From assembly GCA_964490705.1 (NCBI GenBank), contig CAZBCG010000003.1:189857-253856 (forward strand): 64,000 bases of DNA, in the 5' to 3' direction. This DNA is from Fodinibius sp964490705. GTDB taxonomy: Bacteria > Bacteroidota > Rhodothermia > Balneolales > Balneolaceae. The notes beneath the pieces were generated by a model. That model was not told the DNA's origin. It did not search any database and worked only from the letters and a program-made list of their open reading frames with translations. Made by a program: the position numbers and the translations under genes. Positions 45,106-53,595 of the stretch are shown here, in pieces. Each line of letters starts with the position of its first letter. Within the stretch, counting starts at the first letter, position 1.

Positions 45106-46638
45106 TTAAACAATCTCAAAATTGGCCATCATTCCATTATCGGCATGTTCCAGGTTATGACAGTGAAATACATATATGCCTTTTGGAGCATCAAATTTCA
45201 CAAGTACCCGCACCGTTTCATCTGTATTTACTAGCACATTATCTTTCCAGCCGCGTTCATAGGGAGCAAGTTCGCCGCCGCTGCGGCTTAATACTTTAAA
45301 CTGTGTGGCATGAATATGCATTGGGTGCGGCATCATACGATCACCATGAAATTCCCAGATTTCTAAGGCATCTCGGCGAACTTCTTCATCCACCCGCATC
45401 ATTTCAAAAAAGCGGCCGTTGATGGACGATCCCTGCATCATCTCCATGGACAGGTCAAACTGCCGCGTGCGTTCGGCATCAGCCTCATCCGGGAAGGAGG
45501 GGCTGGCAAGTTTTTCGGGCAGCTGGAAGGGATCCTGCTCTTCTTCTGTAATGCGAAATTCAACAATAGGCACAACTTCATCTGAAGACTGGTTTCCCTG
45601 CATCATCATACATCCGTCACCCATTCCTCCGCTGCCTTCATCCTGCATCATACCGCCATCCCCGTTCATCATACCTTCTCCATTATTCATCATTCCGTCC
45701 ATTCCATTTCGGGTACGGGTTTCGATCTGCACGGAGTCGTCTATTTCATACTGGCTGAAATCCACCAGCAGGTCGGCCCGCTCGGCCGGGGACAGGGTGA
45801 CCGAAGAAGCCTCATACGGACGGTCAAGCAGACCACCATCACTACCGATAACATAGAAAGAACTGTCATCACTTAACGACAGCTCCAGGATTCGGGCATT
45901 GGAGCTGTTCAGCAGACGCAGTCTATGATATCGGTTTGCCACTTCATGGTAGGGAGCATGAATGCCATTCACAAACAACCGGTTTCCGAAAAAGCCCATC
46001 ATCCGATCCATCATGTTGAGGCTGTAGGTCGCCTGCCCCTGCTCGTTGATCTGTTTTTCCTGTATGTTCAGCGAAAGTTCATACTTGCCGGAGGGAAGAT
46101 CCAGCGCCTGCTCTTCTTCATCTTCAATGATAAAAAATCCGGCCAGTCCGTGATAGATCTGCGAACCTGTTCGCCCGTGCGGATGAGGGTGATACCAGTG
46201 GGTTGCCGCCCGCTGATTCACGTTAAAATGATAATCGTATGTGTTTCCCGGCCCTATGACATCCTTGGGATGGCCGTCCATCTCCGGCGGTACCGTCAGC
46301 CCGTGCCAGTGGAGAATACTCTCCTCGTCAAGCCGGTTCTGGAAATTGATGTCGAGCGTTTCGCCTCGAGTGACCCGGATGGTAGGGGATGGAAGAGAGC
46401 CGTTAAGGGTATAAACATCAGAATCGACAGCTCCGACCAGCTTTCGCCGGGTTGTTTCTGCCGCCAGCTCGAATTCAGAGGCACGAATTTCTTCCGGGAA
46501 CGATAATTGTTGGGAAAAGGCATTCTCAGATAATACCCGTTCCCCACCTGCTTCTGACCTGCAAGAGAGTAAGGTCGGAGACAGGGTTAACATTCCGGTG
46601 CCGGCGCTTATCAACTTGAGAAACTCTTTGCGTTTCAT
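45106..46638 (-). CDS. Multicopper oxidase with Met-rich insert (CueO-like), putative lipoprotein
   Basis: A 510-aa oxidase that in CueO-type systems oxidises Cu(I) in the periplasm. All four copper-binding blocks are present: LHWHGL, HWYHPHPHG, HPMHIH and HCHNLEH with Met ligand in DNGMM. A segment around residues 310-350 is extremely Met and Gly rich (e.g. NNGEGMMNGDGGM), like the Met-rich lid of CueO. The leader is KRKEFLK, similar to a Tat signal but with KR not RR. LLSC at Cys26 suggests a lipoprotein. It ends the run 51087-45106. Confidence 0.95.
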   Translation of the reverse strand: MKRKEFLKLISAGTGMLTLSPTLLSCRSEAGGERVLSENAFSQQLSFPEEIRASEFELAAETTRRKLVGAVDSDVYTLNGSLPSPTIRVTRGETLDINFQNRLDEESILHWHGLTVPPEMDGHPKDVIGPGNTYDYHFNVNQRAATHWYHPHPHGRTGSQIYHGLAGFFIIEDEEEQALDLPSGKYELSLNIQEKQINEQGQATYSLNMMDRMMGFFGNRLFVNGIHAPYHEVANRYHRLRLLNSSNARILELSLSDDSSFYVIGSDGGLLDRPYEASSVTLSPAERADLLVDFSQYEIDDSVQIETRTRNGMDGMMNNGEGMMNGDGGMMQDEGSGGMGDGCMMMQGNQSSDEVVPIVEFRITEEEQDPFQLPEKLASPSFPDEADAERTRQFDLSMEMMQGSSINGRFFEMMRVDEEVRRDALEIWEFHGDRMMPHPMHIHATQFKVLSRSGGELAPYERGWKDNVLVNTDETVRVLVKFDAPKGIYVFHCHNLEHADNGMMANFEIV

Positions 46639-46791
46639 AGACTACCTCTTCTTGTTCGAATACTATTTACTGATTCCGCCAAGAATGGTTAGTCGAAGAT
46701 TTCCTCTTTAACTTTTTCTACTAATATGAAATTCTTTGTAGAATTTCATTGCACTTATAATCTAACAGCAAGTAGTATATAAATTAGAGTA

Positions 46792-47064
46792 TCATTCATT
46801 TATTGTTTTCTTCTTGCGCTGATATTCTTCCTCATCAATTTCGCCGCGGGCATAACGTTTGTTGAGAATTCCTATCGGCGATTCTTCTGAGATTTGGTTT
46901 GTTGAATTACTACCCTTACGAATAAGGAACCAGACCAGGGTCACGATCAAAGCAAGTATCAATAGCCAAATCAGCCCCATAAAGATCATTCCAAATCCAC
47001 TGCCCCCTTCCATCATATGTTGAGGGCCATTCATTTGTGATATAAACAGATTTAATGCAGCCAT
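46792..47064 (-). CDS. SHOCT-domain small membrane protein
   Basis: A 90-aa protein. After a Met/Gly-rich start, one long hydrophobic segment (about residues 26-48) is followed by a C-terminal SHOCT motif, ILNKRYARGEIDEEEYQRKK. SHOCT is a short oligomerisation module. The start is uncertain (Met 1, 11 or 17). It is a paralogue-like partner of the 60-aa SHOCT protein at 48396-48578, with the MFS gene between them. Exact role unknown. Confidence 0.75.
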   Translation of the reverse strand: MAALNLFISQMNGPQHMMEGGSGFGMIFMGLIWLLILALIVTLVWFLIRKGSNSTNQISEESPIGILNKRYARGEIDEEEYQRKKKTINE

Positions 47065-47119
47065 AATTGAATATTTGTGATTATGTATTTTGAAATTTGT
47101 GATAGTTTCGTACTGATAG

Positions 47120-48376
47120 CTAATTAATGTTACTATATCCTAATTGCAGTTGAGATGCTGATCTCATCCGCACTTGAATTATCCACGCTGAGGCAAATGT
47201 CAGCAGACCGATTGTCAGCACGGCAGTGTGAATCCCGAACCAGTCGGCCAATACGCCCGTTAAAAGAGCACCAATGGCATAGCCCAGGTCACGCCAGAGC
47301 CGGAAGATGCCAATGCTCTGTGCCCGTTGTCCGGGATGAGTATTGTCGGCCACGGCAGCCAGAAAAGTCGGATACACGATGGCGGTGCCGAGTCCCAATG
47401 CAAATGAAAGCAGAATAAATTGCAGGTAGCTAACTGCCCAGGCCATCAGCACCAGCGTGACACCTTGCATTAGCATGCCCCAAAACAGCATCTTCTTTTT
47501 ACTATAATGGTCAGACATTTTACCGGTTGCCAGTTGACCGATGCCCCAAACGGCCGGATAAATACCCGTGATAACACCAATGCGATCCATCGAAAAGCTA
47601 AGATCTGCCAGCAAAATCGGCAACAGTCCCCAAACCAGTCCATCATTTAGATTATTGACTAATCCGGCTTGGGTAATCGATCCCAGGTTCGGATGTTTCC
47701 AGGTGGTCTCAGCAAATAGGCGTTTGAGTTTAGGAATTTCAGATGTTTGGGATTCGGCTTGCACGTGGTGAATAGTATCTTTGACGAGCAACCAACTACT
47801 TGTGAGTCCAAGTATGGCTAAGGCGATTCCGATATAAAAGGGATAGGGTCGCAGCCCATATTCTGAGGCGACCCAGCCGGTGAGAAAAGCAACAAGGGCA
47901 ACGGCGGCATAACCGGCCGACTCGTTTAGCCCCATCGCTAATCCGCGGTTTTGTTCTCCGACCAAATCAATTTTCATGACTACCGTGCTCGACCACGCCA
48001 GCCCTTGGTTAATGCCAAGCAATACATTGGCGGCAATAATCCAGCTCCAGCTACCGGCAAACATCAGCATAAAGGGGACTGGTAGGGCAAATAGCCACCC
48101 GATAATCAGCAGATTCCGCCGGCCAAAGGAGTTGGCAAGGGCTCCAGCGTAGAAATTGGACACAGCTTTTACGGTGCCAAAAACCACAATAAATGAGAGG
48201 ATGGCTGTTTTGGCGGCCATGCCAAAATCTACCTCGGCAATTTCCGGCAAGATGGTCCGCTCGAGTCCCACCATACCACCGACAAAACCGTTAATGACGA
48301 CAAGCAGGGTAAACTGCTTCCAGTTTTCTTTTAATCCGAGGCTAACTGACTTAGTATTATTTCTGTTTTGCTTCAT
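47120..48376 (-). CDS. MFS transporter
   Basis: A 418-aa transporter of 12 membrane segments of the major facilitator superfamily. The loop 2-3 motif NFYAGALANSFGRRNLL is clear. A central charged cytoplasmic loop (about residues 205-225) divides the halves, and QLATGKMSDHYSKKK is the second-half copy of the motif. The substrate is unknown. It sits in the run with the rhodanese-MBL enzyme and the multicopper oxidase, so export of a metal complex or sulfur compound is possible but speculative. Confidence 0.88.
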   Translation of the reverse strand: MKQNRNNTKSVSLGLKENWKQFTLLVVINGFVGGMVGLERTILPEIAEVDFGMAAKTAILSFIVVFGTVKAVSNFYAGALANSFGRRNLLIIGWLFALPVPFMLMFAGSWSWIIAANVLLGINQGLAWSSTVVMKIDLVGEQNRGLAMGLNESAGYAAVALVAFLTGWVASEYGLRPYPFYIGIALAILGLTSSWLLVKDTIHHVQAESQTSEIPKLKRLFAETTWKHPNLGSITQAGLVNNLNDGLVWGLLPILLADLSFSMDRIGVITGIYPAVWGIGQLATGKMSDHYSKKKMLFWGMLMQGVTLVLMAWAVSYLQFILLSFALGLGTAIVYPTFLAAVADNTHPGQRAQSIGIFRLWRDLGYAIGALLTGVLADWFGIHTAVLTIGLLTFASAWIIQVRMRSASQLQLGYSNIN

Positions 48377-48395
48377 TGCAGTGTTCTAAATCTTT

Positions 48396-48578
48396 TTATC
48401 TCTGCAAATTTCTTTTCTTTTGTTCGAATTCTTTCTCATCAATATCTCCCCGGGCATACTTTTTTTGTAGAATGTCCAGAGGACTTTCGGTACCAATATT
48501 GGTTTTATCATCCTTGAAAAATTTGTACAAAAGAACAGTTAGTAGAGTGAGTACGAGAATTCCAATTAAAAACATCAT
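48396..48578 (-). CDS. SHOCT-domain small membrane protein (60 aa)
   Basis: A 60-residue protein. It has one N-terminal membrane segment (residues 3-21) and a C-terminal SHOCT motif ILQKKYARGDIDEKEFEQKK, close to that of the 90-aa protein downstream. It is the short gene directly before the MFS gene, 17 bp away. Confidence 0.75.
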   Translation of the reverse strand: MMFLIGILVLTLLTVLLYKFFKDDKTNIGTESPLDILQKKYARGDIDEKEFEQKKRNLQR

Positions 48579-48655
48579 AATAAACTTACCTCTTACTTTT
48601 ATTGAACTTTTATGAAATTGAAATACTAATTTGGGTTTATTCTTTAATTCGGCTT

Positions 48656-49786
48656 TTATCCAACGGCGCAGCGATTAGCACCCGCTTCCAGCTCTTCAAG
48701 CTTATGGCCTTCGCGATCTCCTTTCCGGTTGATGATGCTGATAGTCTGATAATTGGAAGGCGTTGGAGGGATTCGTGAAACAGCTGCCCAAACAAATTTT
48801 TCCTTGGAAAGGGATAATAGTTCGACATCTTTGGATAATTCCTCTATTGTTGACGTTATCACTGAATCTCCTATGCGTACAGAATCAGCAGTATGGGCAG
48901 GCAGTACTTTTGTATCACCATCCAGTTGCAACAGTCTTTGCAGTGATTCATATAACTGTTCGGCCTTGCGCAGGGCCTGTTGCTGATTTGCCTTCAGATC
49001 GGGACGTCCTACGCCATCGGTAAATAGGGTGTCGCCTGTGAATACGGCATTCCCTTCAAATAAAAAGCTTGTGCTTCCCGGCGTATGCCCGGGAGTGTGA
49101 AGGACTGTAATCACGCTGTTGCCAAAAGTGATAGACTGATTGTTTTTTACGGGAGTAACAGGATACGCTACATCGGCTTTGCGATATAACAAATGGTCGG
49201 CGCCGATAGCCTCGGCCAGCTCCCGGGTGCGCGATACATAGTCGGCATGCAGATGCGTATCCATCACCTTAGTAATAGTCCATCCTTTATCTTCGGCTAG
49301 TTTGATATATACTTCCGGATCAAGCGAAGCGTCAATTACTATTGCCTCATTGCCGGAGCCGACAATGTAAGAGAGACAACCTTTAGCCGGGCGTCGGACC
49401 TGCAGCAGAGTCAGCTCATCACCCAAGTTCATTTCTGTGGAATCCCATGCAAAATTCCAGGCTTTCATTCCGCCATCCAGCGAATAAGCTTCAATGCCTT
49501 GCTCTCGTAATTTTTCAGTAGCAATCAAACTAGTTTTGCCAGCTCCGCAAACCGTTACAACTGGTCGATCTTCCGGCAGGTTAATGCCTTTGAAAGGATT
49601 TGCAACACCGGACTTTAGATCTTCATAGATATCAGCGTGCTTACTTTCGGGAATGGACCATTCCTGGCGCTCATCTTCGGGACGAACATCAAGGATAAAC
49701 AGTTCTTTATCCTCTTTGAGCCAGTCCTGCAATTCATCTGATGTAACAGATAGATTTTGTGCTGTTGATGTATTTGTAGAATTCAT
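48656..49786 (-). CDS. Rhodanese-metallo-beta-lactamase fusion (Blh/persulfide-type)
   Basis: A 376-aa cytoplasmic fusion. The N-terminal rhodanese domain (about residues 10-115) carries the active-site Cys in VCGAGKTS (about residue 80). The metallo-beta-lactamase domain has THLHADYVS, HTPGHTPGSTSF, TGDTLF and LPAHT, the set of metal ligands of persulfide dioxygenases (ETHE1/Blh-type). Known Blh enzymes oxidise glutathione or thiol persulfides and are controlled by ArsR-type BigR. Here an ArsR-rhodanese gene heads the same run. Persulfide detoxification is the likely role. Confidence 0.85.
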   Translation of the reverse strand: MNSTNTSTAQNLSVTSDELQDWLKEDKELFILDVRPEDERQEWSIPESKHADIYEDLKSGVANPFKGINLPEDRPVVTVCGAGKTSLIATEKLREQGIEAYSLDGGMKAWNFAWDSTEMNLGDELTLLQVRRPAKGCLSYIVGSGNEAIVIDASLDPEVYIKLAEDKGWTITKVMDTHLHADYVSRTRELAEAIGADHLLYRKADVAYPVTPVKNNQSITFGNSVITVLHTPGHTPGSTSFLFEGNAVFTGDTLFTDGVGRPDLKANQQQALRKAEQLYESLQRLLQLDGDTKVLPAHTADSVRIGDSVITSTIEELSKDVELLSLSKEKFVWAAVSRIPPTPSNYQTISIINRKGDREGHKLEELEAGANRCAVG

Positions 49787-49838
49787 GATGTGATAGAAGT
49801 TTTGTAATTAGAAATTGATGATGTTACATGAACCCAGA

Positions 49839-50387
49839 TCAAAAGCTCCACCCTATACCAACCGTGCCCCAGGGCATGAATGGCCCACTTTCAAATGTTT
49901 GATTGGCGATCTCAATATCTTTGTCATTGAGCGTGTATCCGAGACCTACCACGGGACTCAGATATATATTACCGAGGCCGGTATCCCAATGGTACCCGGC
50001 GCGGAGTCCCACCGAATATCCCGTATAAGTTCTGCTTTCATTGGTAGATTTCAGCGTGATTTCAGCAGAGGCTATTCCAAATTCAGGGCCTATATAAAAA
50101 CCGTCCGTTCCGGTGATAAAACGCTCGGCCTGGAGAATCACACCTTTGAGCGCAGTGAAAAATCCTTCGTTTCCATGTTGAGATTCTGGTACCGAGAGTT
50201 CTCCATAGGCTTCTATGCTGTAAGTCCAACTGCCATACTGATAACTGCCGGTTATTCCAGCCCCGCCCAGAATATAGGCCACCGGTTCTGTTTCAATACT
50301 GAATTTCTGAACCTTTTCTTGAGCATGGAGTGGTTGTGTTAGGTTTCCAATTAGCAATAGTGCGAAGGTTATAATTGCCGATCTCAT
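49839..50387 (-). CDS. Outer-membrane beta-barrel protein, unknown role
   Basis: A 182-aa protein with a signal peptide (residues 1-22, ending LHAQ). The remainder alternates hydrophobic and aromatic residues as a small barrel, with short strands such as YILGGAGITGSYQYGSW and a C-terminal Phe (GTVGIGWSF), typical of outer-membrane insertion. I cannot name the family. It lies between the ArsR-rhodanese gene and the rhodanese-MBL gene in the same run. Confidence 0.7.
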   Translation of the reverse strand: MRSAIITFALLLIGNLTQPLHAQEKVQKFSIETEPVAYILGGAGITGSYQYGSWTYSIEAYGELSVPESQHGNEGFFTALKGVILQAERFITGTDGFYIGPEFGIASAEITLKSTNESRTYTGYSVGLRAGYHWDTGLGNIYLSPVVGLGYTLNDKDIEIANQTFESGPFMPWGTVGIGWSF

Positions 50388-50424
50388 AACGTTCGACTTT
50401 TTAATTAGCTTTCTCGTGTTAATG

Positions 50425-51087
50425 TTAAGATTGTTCTACAGGTAGCTGCTCAAGCATCCATTCGGGATACCCTTCATCCAATCGTTTGGCATTAAATCCC
50501 TTTTCACGGAGCAGTTCTACCGCATCATCGGCAAATACGCAAAACGGTCCCCGACAATAGGCGACGATCTCTTGATCTTTGGGAAGTTCATCCATCTTAT
50601 CAGATAGATCTTCCACCGGGATATTCAACGCCCCGGCAATATGTCCCTCATCGAATTCCTGCTCCGGGCGCACGTCAATAATGGTAATGTCTTCCTGCTG
50701 CATCTTATCGGCCAATTCCGAACTGGATAAGGTTTCAAGGGATTTTCGAGACTGACGAAACTGGTGTATGACGCGCTCAATTTCGGCTACCCGTTCGATA
50801 CCCAGATCCCGGAGGGCTTTCCATGCCTTATATACACTCTGACCTGCCAGCTGATAATAAACATGATTTCCATCGCGTCGGGTATCAACCAGTTGGGCCT
50901 GTTTTAGCACCTGCAGGTGCTGGGAGGCATTCGCTCCGGTAATTTCAGTTTCCCCGGCAATTTCTGCTACCGAGTACTGTCCCTGGGCCAGCAGCTCCAG
51001 GATTTCCAGCCGATGCGGGTTCGACATCGCCTTTACAATATTGGCCAGTTGCTGATACACTTTGTTTTTAAAGGTCCGTTTTTCCAT
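50425..51087 (-). CDS. ArsR-family repressor fused to a rhodanese domain
   Basis: A 220-aa protein. A winged-helix ArsR domain (about residues 1-90, with MSNPHRLEILELLAQG and the recognition region GANASQHLQVL) is fused to a rhodanese domain (about 100-215, active-site loop CRGPFC). ArsR-rhodanese repressors sense sulfane sulfur. The frame extends to 51141, but the ATG at 51087 is preferred: the 36-bp palindrome at 51136-51171 lies directly upstream. It heads the run of beta-barrel, rhodanese-MBL, SHOCT, MFS, SHOCT and multicopper oxidase genes. Confidence 0.88.
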   Translation of the reverse strand: MEKRTFKNKVYQQLANIVKAMSNPHRLEILELLAQGQYSVAEIAGETEITGANASQHLQVLKQAQLVDTRRDGNHVYYQLAGQSVYKAWKALRDLGIERVAEIERVIHQFRQSRKSLETLSSSELADKMQQEDITIIDVRPEQEFDEGHIAGALNIPVEDLSDKMDELPKDQEIVAYCRGPFCVFADDAVELLREKGFNAKRLDEGYPEWMLEQLPVEQS

Positions 51088-51135
51088 GTCTGGATATTTT
51101 TTTCTGTTCAGTGAAACAAAAAGATAAATATTCGT

Positions 51136-51171
51136 ATACAACTAATCAATTAATCTATTGAATAGTTGTAT
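51136..51171. promoter_or_regulatory. 36-bp near-palindrome, candidate ArsR-rhodanese operator
   Basis: The outer arms ATACAACTA (51136-51144) and TAGTTGTAT (51163-51171) are exact inverted repeats. Inner arms TCAAT (51146-51150) and ATTGA (51157-51161) are also inverted. It lies between the divergent ArsR-rhodanese and CCPF/DUF1858 genes. Binding by the neighbouring repressor is inferred. Confidence 0.65.
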
Positions 51172-51218
51172 TTATTCTGTTACGTTTAATCAGAAGTTGA
51201 ACAAAAACCGTATCAACA

Positions 51219-51806
51219 ATGAGTACTAACCCACCATTAGCTTGTGATCTTTCATTAATTGATGAGAATAATCTCGACCAGCATCGACAAAATGGGGAAG
51301 CGGTCTTTGAGGCCATTAGTGAAATTCGAGAAATCGAAGACGGATTTGAGTTCAAGCTTCCTGCAGAGACTGAGCTTATCCAAACAGTTAGCTCTTTTGT
51401 TGCAAGAGAACGACTTTGTTGTCCGTTTTTTGAGTTTACATTATCTATTCCGTCCAATCACCAATCGGTATGGCTGCAATTGAGCGGAGGCGAAGACGTT
51501 AAATCATATATAAAGGACACACTTCTGCCCAGGCTGGATGTTCCCGTTCAAACTGAGAAGCAGTCTTCTGGGGAACCAATAAATCCTGGCCAGAAAGTAG
51601 CGGGGCTGCTGGATCAATATCCCGAAACTTACCACGTATTTCGCAAGTACGGGTGTCCGGATATGCGCGACGGTTTCTTTTCGCTGATGGCTCGTATTAT
51701 GAGTGTCCGCAATGCAGCTCGCATTCACCGGATTCCACTGGATGAGTTGTTGGACGACTTGGAAGCTGCTATTTCAGAGAACCGACAACAGATAACGATT
51801 AATTGA
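51219..51806 (+). CDS. Two-domain protein: CCPF-type domain plus DUF1858
   Basis: A 195-aa cytoplasmic protein. The N-terminal part (residues 1-100) begins ACDLSLID and has FVARERLCCPFFEF, a domain I associate with small unknown proteins near mercury and arsenic genes. The C-terminal part (about 115-190) has KVAGLLDQYPETYHVFRKYG, typical of DUF1858, the ScdA-type N-terminal domain. LCCPFF and the single Cys of YGCPDM may bind metal or sulfur. It is the first gene of the plus-strand trio divergent from the ArsR-rhodanese run. Confidence 0.75.
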   Translation: MSTNPPLACDLSLIDENNLDQHRQNGEAVFEAISEIREIEDGFEFKLPAETELIQTVSSFVARERLCCPFFEFTLSIPSNHQSVWLQLSGGEDVKSYIKDTLLPRLDVPVQTEKQSSGEPINPGQKVAGLLDQYPETYHVFRKYGCPDMRDGFFSLMARIMSVRNAARIHRIPLDELLDDLEAAISENRQQITIN

Positions 51807-51828
51807 TAATCAATAACCAAATTCTGTT

Positions 51829-52659
51829 ATGCAGGCATTACTTTCAGCACTACAACAAACGCAAGTAATTGCCATGCTCGCAGGATTAATCCTGCTGTTT
51901 GCATGGGAGAGTATTCAACCGTTTTACGGATATTTTCGAGGAGCAATTAAGAAAAGAGGTAAACACGCCGTTCGAAATCTTACGCTCGGAGCCCTCAACT
52001 CGGCACTGGTGGCTATTGTCTTCGTCGGACTTTGGTTTGCCGCCTCGGTTTGGGCTGATGAGTATCGATTTGGGGTGATGCACTGGCTGCAGGATGGATT
52101 TAGCCTGCCGGCCTGGGCCCACGCTATTGGGGCCGTACTGTTGTTTGACGCATGGAGTTACGCCTGGCACCGCATCAATCATGAGGTGCGGTTTTTCTGG
52201 CGATTTCACCGCGTCCACCACTCCGATCCGAACATGGATGTAACCACGGCCAATCGTTTTCATATTGGAGAAATTTTCTTCTCATCACTGTTTCGCATTC
52301 CGTTAATCGCCCTGCTGGGGATCTATCTTTGGGAGTTGGTGTTGTACGAAACGCTGATGTTTGCCGTCGTTCAGTTTCATCATACCAACATCGATATTTC
52401 TGAAAAAGTGGATCGTGGGCTGCGAGCGATCATCGTCTCCCCGAATATGCACCGGGTTCATCATTCGCGATGGCAACCGGAAACGGATTCCAATTATAGT
52501 TCGCTGTTTTCATTCTGGGATCGGCTGGCTCGGACGTTCCGACATAATCCCCATCCCGAAGATATTGAGTTAGGATTGGATGAATTTGACCGAGAGGAAG
52601 ATCAAACAGTGGGAGGAATGCTAAAAACACCGATTGTAAAACAACGAAGAAACTCATAG
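51829..52659 (+). CDS. Fatty-acid hydroxylase/sterol-desaturase-type membrane protein
   Basis: A 276-aa membrane di-iron protein. Several membrane segments (about residues 10-120) precede the His clusters HRINH, HRVHHSD, FHHTN and HRVHHSR, which are the iron ligands of the FAH superfamily. Substrate unknown: a lipid hydroxylase is the default, but metal stress is implied only by its neighbours. It begins 22 bp after the DUF1858 gene and is followed by a methyltransferase. Confidence 0.85.
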   Translation: MQALLSALQQTQVIAMLAGLILLFAWESIQPFYGYFRGAIKKRGKHAVRNLTLGALNSALVAIVFVGLWFAASVWADEYRFGVMHWLQDGFSLPAWAHAIGAVLLFDAWSYAWHRINHEVRFFWRFHRVHHSDPNMDVTTANRFHIGEIFFSSLFRIPLIALLGIYLWELVLYETLMFAVVQFHHTNIDISEKVDRGLRAIIVSPNMHRVHHSRWQPETDSNYSSLFSFWDRLARTFRHNPHPEDIELGLDEFDREEDQTVGGMLKTPIVKQRRNS

Positions 52660-52698
52660 TCAGCTAATAATAAATCAAACCGATAAATATTAAATATT

Positions 52699-53343
52699 AT
52701 GTTATCAGCAGCTAAGAACTATCTTGCTAATCAGGCGCGTAAACCTACAGGTCTGTTTGGATGCATCGTTGCTCCGCTGGTTTTTAATTGGGAAAACAAA
52801 CCAATGGAGCAGTTTGGTCTTAAGCTATTAGATCCCAAGGGAGGGGATCAGATTCTTGAGATCGGTCCTGGTAACGGGCGACTTATTTCTGAGATCATGC
52901 CGCATATTACGGATGGCAAGGTGTGCGGAATTGATATTTCCGAACAGATGGTTGATCTGGCATCCAAACGCAATAAGCAATGGATTGATAAGGGATTACT
53001 TAAAATCGAGCAGGCTTCGATTGCTGACATTCCCTATTCCGATAACCATTTTGATAAGGTGTTCACCTGTAATACAATTTACTTTTGGCCTGATCCTATG
53101 CAGAACCTTCGTGAAGTCCTTCGAGTGTTGCAACCCAATGGAGTGTTTGTATGTGCATTGCGTTCAAAACAACAGATGGAATCTTTCAATTCTGTGGTTA
53201 GGGAAAACAAAGATGTATTTAAGAATTTGTACCAAGAGCAGGATGTCAAAAAACTCTTTGAAGATGCTGGATTCAGAGATGTTGTCCACCATAGCGCGGA
53301 CCGAAAGTCAGAGGCAATACATGTGATTTCAGGATCAAAGTGA
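52699..53343 (+). CDS. Class I SAM-dependent methyltransferase
   Basis: A 214-aa cytoplasmic methyltransferase. Motif I ILEIGPGNGRLISEIM is at about residues 52-68, CGIDISEQMVDLA is the acidic loop, and the HFDKVFTCNTIYFWPDP block is motif IV. The protein starts with MLSAAKNYLANQARKPTG. The arsenite-methyltransferase Cys set is not seen. Substrate unknown. It ends the plus-strand trio and faces the 11-Cys protein gene convergently (36 bp). Confidence 0.85.
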   Translation: MLSAAKNYLANQARKPTGLFGCIVAPLVFNWENKPMEQFGLKLLDPKGGDQILEIGPGNGRLISEIMPHITDGKVCGIDISEQMVDLASKRNKQWIDKGLLKIEQASIADIPYSDNHFDKVFTCNTIYFWPDPMQNLREVLRVLQPNGVFVCALRSKQQMESFNSVVRENKDVFKNLYQEQDVKKLFEDAGFRDVVHHSADRKSEAIHVISGSK

Positions 53344-53378
53344 ATAGCGTAAATAATACGATGTATGAGCAACTTGTG

Positions 53379-53588
53379 TCAACAGCAGGTTTCATCCTTT
53401 TGAACGGGTGGACAGGGCACATCGCCATAGGAACAGAACACACAGCAATCACCTTTCTGGGGATTCAATACTTCTCCGCACTCCGGACACTCCCAGAAAA
53501 ACTGGCAGGAATTAGTAGGCATTGTCTCGGTTGTTTTATATCCACAGTTCAAACAGGTAATAGTTGATTCCAAGGTTACAGTACTCAT
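53379..53588 (-). CDS. Eleven-Cys small protein (GDCCxFCSYG family)
   Basis: A 69-aa protein with 11 cysteines: C12, C15, C28, C34, C37, C48, C49, C52, C59, C68 and C69. The first part forms a zinc-ribbon-like set (CLNC, CPEC). The centre GDCCVFCSYGDVPCPP is a recurring block in small proteins of mercury loci, and the chain ends in TCC. It probably binds a soft metal or zinc. It is the last gene of the minus-strand mercury run, 7 bp after merTP. Confidence 0.75.
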   Translation of the reverse strand: MSTVTLESTITCLNCGYKTTETMPTNSCQFFWECPECGEVLNPQKGDCCVFCSYGDVPCPPVQKDETCC

Positions 53589-53595
53589 AAAAGGA

